Below are positions 59,990 through 64,000 of a stretch of 64,000 nt of DNA, in pieces. This DNA comes from Ecdyonurus torrentis (taxonomy: Eukaryota; Arthropoda; Insecta; Ephemeroptera; Heptageniidae), in assembly GCA_949318235.1 (NCBI GenBank), contig OX439134.1, forward strand, positions 30,684,749-30,748,748. Direction: 5' to 3'. Under the pieces are notes generated by a model. It ran no database searches. It was not told the origin of the DNA and worked only from the letters and a program-made list of their open reading frames with translations. How positions within the stretch are numbered: the stretch's first letter is position 1; the number at the start of each line of letters is the position of its first letter. The position numbers and the translations under genes are program-made.

Positions 59990-60351
59990 TACAGTATACT
60001 GTATGATTGATAGTTTTTAAGTTTTTAATTTTAAGCTCTAAGGGTATTATATTAATTTACTAATAACATTAATTAATTAAATTATTAATTATCATTATAT
60101 AAAAACTTTATTAATTATATTATTAAAAAGAAATACTTTACTAAAAGTATGATTTTTTTTTTATATGATTGAATATTTTATTTATCTATAATTTAATTTA
60201 TGAGCTAGTTAAAATTTTATGTAATCAAAAAATATTTTTTAAAAATTCCAGATTATTATAATATTAATGCAGTATCGATCGATAATCGAAGTATCGGTTA
60301 TAGTTATTAATTGAAAGTTTTACAGGTATTAATAATTTAAACATTTAAGTA

Positions 60352-60689
60352 TTAAGACCAGAAAAAAAATAAGCATTCACACCACAAAACACTTGTTGGG
60401 ACTTACATAAATAACTTTAGTTTGTCTCAAACCCCAACTGTAGCTCCGTAGCAGTGATCAGAAAATTTCAATTTATGCAACCCGCACAACATTTGTTTTA
60501 TTATATTTTGCATGTTTTCTGACGTTAGAAACATCAATAGTCACGCAAATGGCATACATTACGGTATTTTCACACTCTTTCGTGGGGCTACATTAACATA
60601 TTGGTAAAAATTGTCATCAGTTTTGAAGATCCCATTTTGAGTGTAATCATTGAAAAGCACATGTTGTCTTATGTGGTCTATGCCTTCAA
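60352..60689 (-). mobile_element. MITE family A, copy A17
   Basis: ATTAAGACCAGAAAAAAAAT to GTGGTCTATGCCTTCAA. Octamer mutated to TGACGTTA. Ends partly decayed. Confidence 0.9.
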
Positions 60690-60819
60690 TATTAATAACT
60701 TCAATAATAATAAATTAATAATATAAAAAAGTAAAACTTTGTCAAAATGGAGGTTATCGGCTTAAAATTAAGAACAAAAATTCTTGTCAGGTATTTTTAA
60801 ACTGTCAAAATTTGTCATT

Positions 60820-60882
60820 TTCCCATACCAGCCTAAATTATTAAATTCTCACATGTGGCGTCTACTTTTATATGAATGCATA
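60820..60882 (-). mobile_element. MITE family O end fragment (O3)
   Basis: TCACATGTGGCGTCTACTTT then TATATGAATGCATA matches the right end of O1. It runs directly into P2. Confidence 0.6.
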
Positions 60883-61060
60883 TCAATGTCCCTTACATGT
60901 CTTCCAACTCTAGCCACAATTTTTAGACAAGAGTTTTAAGAATCGATGCTAGCGCACGGATGGCAGCAAAATGAACTACTAAGCCAAAGTAACGCAAAGC
61001 TACGTATTTCAGGTTAGCAATGCATCTTTTAGTGACGTCTCACTCTTATATGCGTAATAT
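60882..61060 (+). mobile_element. MITE family P end (P2)
   Basis: ATCAATGTCCCTTACATGTC then TTCCAACTCTAGCC is the P terminus with one substitution. The opposite end was not found, so the 3' limit is approximate. Confidence 0.6.
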
Positions 61061-61410
61061 GCGTAATGTTTGTGTGTGAATCTTAAACCTTGGAAAGTAA
61101 TTGTATGAAGAGTTGTGCAAATTTTAAGGGAAATAAGTTAAAATAATAAATAAATTAATTTTCAAGGGAATAATTTAAGCCTTTAAAATATTTCTTTTTG
61201 TCATTTGTGCTCCTTGCTCTTGTTATGAATAGAAAATCAACTTCCCAACACATTTTTGTGTCCGGAAAGGGTTGGGAAAGCTTTGGGAAAGGAGGCGCTA
61301 ATTTGCATTCGTAATTTGCATGAAAAAAATTATTTTTTGTGTTAGTTTATTGCTTTATTGATTTCTATGTATACATAACAGAAAAATTATGTAAAAAGGG
61401 TTTAAAAAAT

Positions 61411-61490
61411 TACCATGGTGGGATTCGAACCCAGGACCCTGAGAGTAGAAGTACTCGCTGTAATTAATTCTGTCATCAAAGTTCATAAGG
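61411..61490 (-). other. tRNA-like 3' fragment (B box only)
   Basis: On the minus strand: GGGTCCTGGGTTCGAATCCC then ACCATGG, with a perfect Pol III B box GGTTCGAATCC in a T-arm context. No A box or 5' half of a cloverleaf upstream. Either a tRNA pseudogene or a piece of another tRNA-derived SINE. Confidence 0.45.
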
Positions 61491-61780
61491 AATGGGGCTG
61501 TAAAACATTAATTTATATTTTTTTATTTACAATTTATCAGATCGTTTGCATCCATTTTAAGAAATAAACAATAAATATATATAAATAGGATATATTATAT
61601 AATTAGCATTTATAATTAATAAATAAGGCAAAATTTTAATTAAAAAAATTAATAATTTTTACACAAAAATTGGAATATTTTTAATTTTTGTGCCAAATAA
61701 AATTTTGGGCAATGCCAAGGAAAGTTTTCGGCATTTCCCAACTTTGCCCAAAGATTGCCGAGTTCCCACGGAAAACTTTC

Positions 61781-62030
61781 TGGTACCCAACGAAGCTGAA
61801 GGTAACGTAAGGCATCGACTGCGCATTTCGTGCGTCTGCTGCAAGATTTAAATCTTTATTTCCGGTATTTTTCACGTTTTGATGGCGGGAAAATATTATC
61901 GTGTGTAATTTTTTTGGAAAAAATGAAATTTTACCGGAAATGGATCTCGTCGATAGGGCAAATTCGGAAAAGACGAACGAAATTCGCAGTCGTTGCCTTA
62001 CGTTACCTTCAGCTTCGTTGCTGGTACCTG
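61781..62030. mobile_element. Fold-back element Z
   Basis: Arms GGTACCCAACGAAGCTGAAG, GTAACGTAAGGCATCGACTG on the left; CAGTCGTTGCCTTACGTTAC, CTTCAGCTTCGTTGCTGGTA on the right; about 60 bp each, imperfect. The loop holds ATGGCGGGAAAA (E2F-like GGCGGGAAA at 61884) and ACCGGAAA. Left-adjacent 61700-61780 (GGGCAATGCCAAGG, CCCAACTTTGCCCAAAG) relates to 61255-61295 (GGGTTGGGAAAGCTTTGGG), so the element may be larger. Confidence 0.72.
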
Positions 62031-62664
62031 GGGTATTTTGTTTTGTATACAAGTACTCCAAAGTGCCCTTTTTTCCTTTAAACCTGTTTAAAACTTCACG
62101 GATATAATACGATAAATCCTAGTAGCTTTGAAAAAGGATAGATGAAAAAATGTACTTACCACTGCAGCGTGATTAGGACAAACTTTTTATTAATTAAAAT
62201 AAAAAAAGTTTCATTTTTTATACTTTTAAAATTAGCATGGAAGTATCCAGTTAATTAATTTTAATTACGTCCATGGTTTTGCACTCACTCAAAATACATA
62301 AAATGTTTTTTTATTTAAATGACTCACAATCAGTAAAGTGAAACAATTATTGATATAAGTTGCACATCATTAATTATCAATGTTCTCTTACATTTTGAAC
62401 TCACTTAAAAAACTTAAAAAGTTTTAATTGAAATAAAATCATTCACAAAAAAATAGAGAGAAAAATTTATATAAGCTGCTGTTTCAGCGACACAGTTGCA
62501 ACTGACCACTGCTGCCTTGCTGGCTAAGATGTTCCAGTAGGCCTAGTTGACGTTGTGTTAGTCAAATTGGGCCGGCCGGTGTGATGTAACTTATAACACC
62601 GAGACAGGAAGTAAGGTAGACGTGCTTCAACTTAGGTCGTGAGCTGGAGTGTGTGAGAGTGTGT

Positions 62665-62665
<1 letters not shown>
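62031..62665. other. Stretch without gene; GC-richer patch 62478-62655
   Basis: GGGCCGGCCGGTGTGATGTA and CACCGAGACAGGAAGTAAGG lie just before the GA run; not identified. Confidence 0.5.

Positions 62666-62752
<87 letters not shown>
62666..62752. repeat. (GA)n microsatellite, 87 bp
   Basis: Uninterrupted GA run preceded by GTGTGTGAGAGTGTGTGAG. Confidence 0.97.
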
Positions 62753-62757
<5 letters not shown>

Positions 62758-63113
62758 CGATGTAAGTAAAGAAAATGTGAACACAAAACAAAACACTGTC
62801 CACGTTAGTGAAAATCTATTTCTATGCTCCATAAAAACAGTTTTCTTAAAATAATGCAGATTTTGTTTATCTACATGGAAAAAATAAATAAATATGGTAG
62901 GTGTACTAGTTATCGTCAGGCCGCAGTTGTATTTTTTTAAATACCTTCCACTAATTTTATGGCTTTGAAATTTTAGCACACAAGAGATTCTTAAGTAATC
63001 ATTTCTGTGTAAAAACTTCAAAACTCTCAAATGAGTGGAACGTATTATAAAAAAGCAGCAAACACAACTGCCGATAATTGTAGCAAGCATGCCGATAACT
63101 GGTACAATTACCA

Positions 63114-63322
63114 TACGTAATAATTATGTTAGCTCGTTTGTAACATAATTTGTTTAATACAACATAATTTATGCTATATACTACATAATAACTATGTTAC
63201 ATAGCATAAATAAAATAATACATTGTACTCATAGTATAAACATTTATGTTGTTTTAATTTAGCATCATTTATGCTATAATGACATAAATGCAGCATAAAT
63301 TATGTTAATTATGCTTTCCATT
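63114..63322 (+). mobile_element. MITE family F, best uninterrupted copy
   Basis: ATACGTAATAATTATGTTAG to GCAGCATAAATTATGTTAAT and TTATGCTTTCCAT. Interior made of TTATGCTATA, GCATAAATAAAAT and TTTAGCATCATTTATGC motifs that are themselves inverted. About 209 bp. Used here as the reference for split copies. Confidence 0.75.
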
Positions 63323-63325
63323 ATG

Positions 63326-63477
63326 TTAATTCTTATAAAATAATAAAAAATTAATTTTATTTATTTTTAATTAAATTATTAATTAATTTTTTGCCCAACG
63401 TATGTGCACATACGCAATACAGCAACTTTTCATTTTCATTTTTTTTTTTTCAAAATTTTTTTTTCAAATTTTTTTTT

Positions 63478-63512
<35 letters not shown>

Positions 63513-63775
63513 GGAGTTTGCCGTCGAACATTGTTGAGCCAACATTACTCTTCAGTCTTGACTTCCATATATATATAGGACAATGACTGAACTGAATGAC
63601 AAGACGAGCGTACATGAAAACTAAATAAATAATGATTTTAGTTCCGTTTTGATGACGTCAGAGACTAACTTTAAAACAAAAAAAGCACCACAAATCAATT
63701 CAAATAATCGTCAGAATAAAGACAGAGCGATGAACTTATTTTATAACGTAACTTTTTCAGTTACTGAATTGCAAT
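63326..63775. other. Stretch without gene; poly-T 63480-63510
   Basis: T homopolymers at 63439-63510; an isolated TGACGTCA near 63653. Confidence 0.6.
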
Positions 63776-63885
63776 AGTGTTGTCCGTAAACCCTGTTTTC
63801 TTGCACCAAAAAATGCGCATTGCATTTGAATAACCAAAGGTGATCGTCATTTTAGAAGCAGAGAACAGGGTTTACGAACAGCATT
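63776..63885. mobile_element. Short fold-back MITE family H, copy H4
   Basis: GTGTTGTCCGTAAACCCTG at the left and CAGGGTTTACGAACAGCAT at the right. The interior TTTGAATAACCAAAGGTGAT is shared with H1 and H2. 110 bp. Confidence 0.9.
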
Positions 63886-64000
63886 AAAACTGTTATTTTT
63901 TTATGCTTTTTAATACGAGAATTCCAATGATTGCTGATTATAATATGGCATGTGACTATTTTTATTCTATCTGGTGCGAAATCGGTACCAATTTTGAGTA

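Noticed and set aside
61411..61490. Functional tRNA gene
   Set aside because: Only the T-arm/B-box half is convincing; no A box or pairing acceptor stem was found upstream.
61681..62061. 126-codon ORF on the minus strand
   Set aside because: It spans the fold-back arms and loop of element Z; no recognisable protein features.
62632..63114. 160-codon minus-strand ORF with hydrophobic start
   Set aside because: About a quarter is the GA/CT run (Ser-Leu) and the rest has no family resemblance.

Overview
The window looks like a gene-poor, repeat-saturated stretch of an AT-rich animal genome (roughly 28-30% G+C by eye). The reasons are very long dinucleotide and tetranucleotide microsatellites, many short non-coding DNA transposons (MITEs), a tRNA-derived SINE with A and B boxes, a LINE reverse-transcriptase tail, no operon-like organisation and no long non-repetitive ORF. 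The style (many GA and TA tracts, many fold-back MITEs) fits a marine invertebrate, but I cannot name the species. I find no convincing host protein-coding gene. Every ORF above about 100 codons lies on a simple repeat.

Most of the annotatable sequence consists of dispersed repeat families, which I name A to Z here for reference. A (about 17 copies or fragments), B (5), C (3), L (5), S and V have TTAA at or near their ends, as in piggyBac- or Kolobok-type elements. A, B and C share the outermost TTAAAG...CTTTAA. E and N have CAGT/CACT-type inverted ends and, at three of four insertions, TA duplications, as in Tc1/mariner MITEs. F, G, H, J, K, M, O, P, Q, R, W, X, Y and Z are fold-back or terminal-inverted-repeat families that I cannot place. 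R (37.4-39.0 kb) is the most elaborate: about 400 bp inverted arms whose outer half is a tandem array of a CpG-rich unit of about 30 bp.

Layout: 0-5.5 kb holds A, B and C copies plus a 465-bp GGGA tract. 5.5-9 kb is microsatellites with elements X and K. 9-18 kb is A, F, K, V and W. 18-20 kb is a full-length SINE and three copies of a host repeat (DD) that supply an empty site for the TTAA elements. 20-31 kb is a nested zone: B, N, L, K with a GC-rich insertion, M interrupted by N, a perfect 126-bp palindrome, and two inverted 1.05-kb E elements, one inside F and one inside C. 31-36 kb is V next to A, a 0.9-kb AAAG tract, O and SINE2. 36-42 kb is a CAAT/CAAC tract, R, and A copies. 42-52 kb is CT/GA tracts, S, M, B, the GC-richer hairpin element G1, L and a head-to-head SINE pair. 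52-64 kb is a LINE 3' end, G2 interrupted by C, B, J, O, P, Q, L, A, a tRNA-like fragment, Z, F and H.

The recurring theme is palindromic transcription-factor-like motifs inside unrelated MITE families. TGACGTCA (the CRE octamer) occurs about 35 times by my count, where under one is expected at this composition. It lies at the dyad of A and symmetrically in both arms of B and C. CACGTG, CCAAT, YY1-like, NRF1-like and E2F-like motifs occur in others. No transposase was found, so all these elements would depend on enzymes encoded elsewhere.
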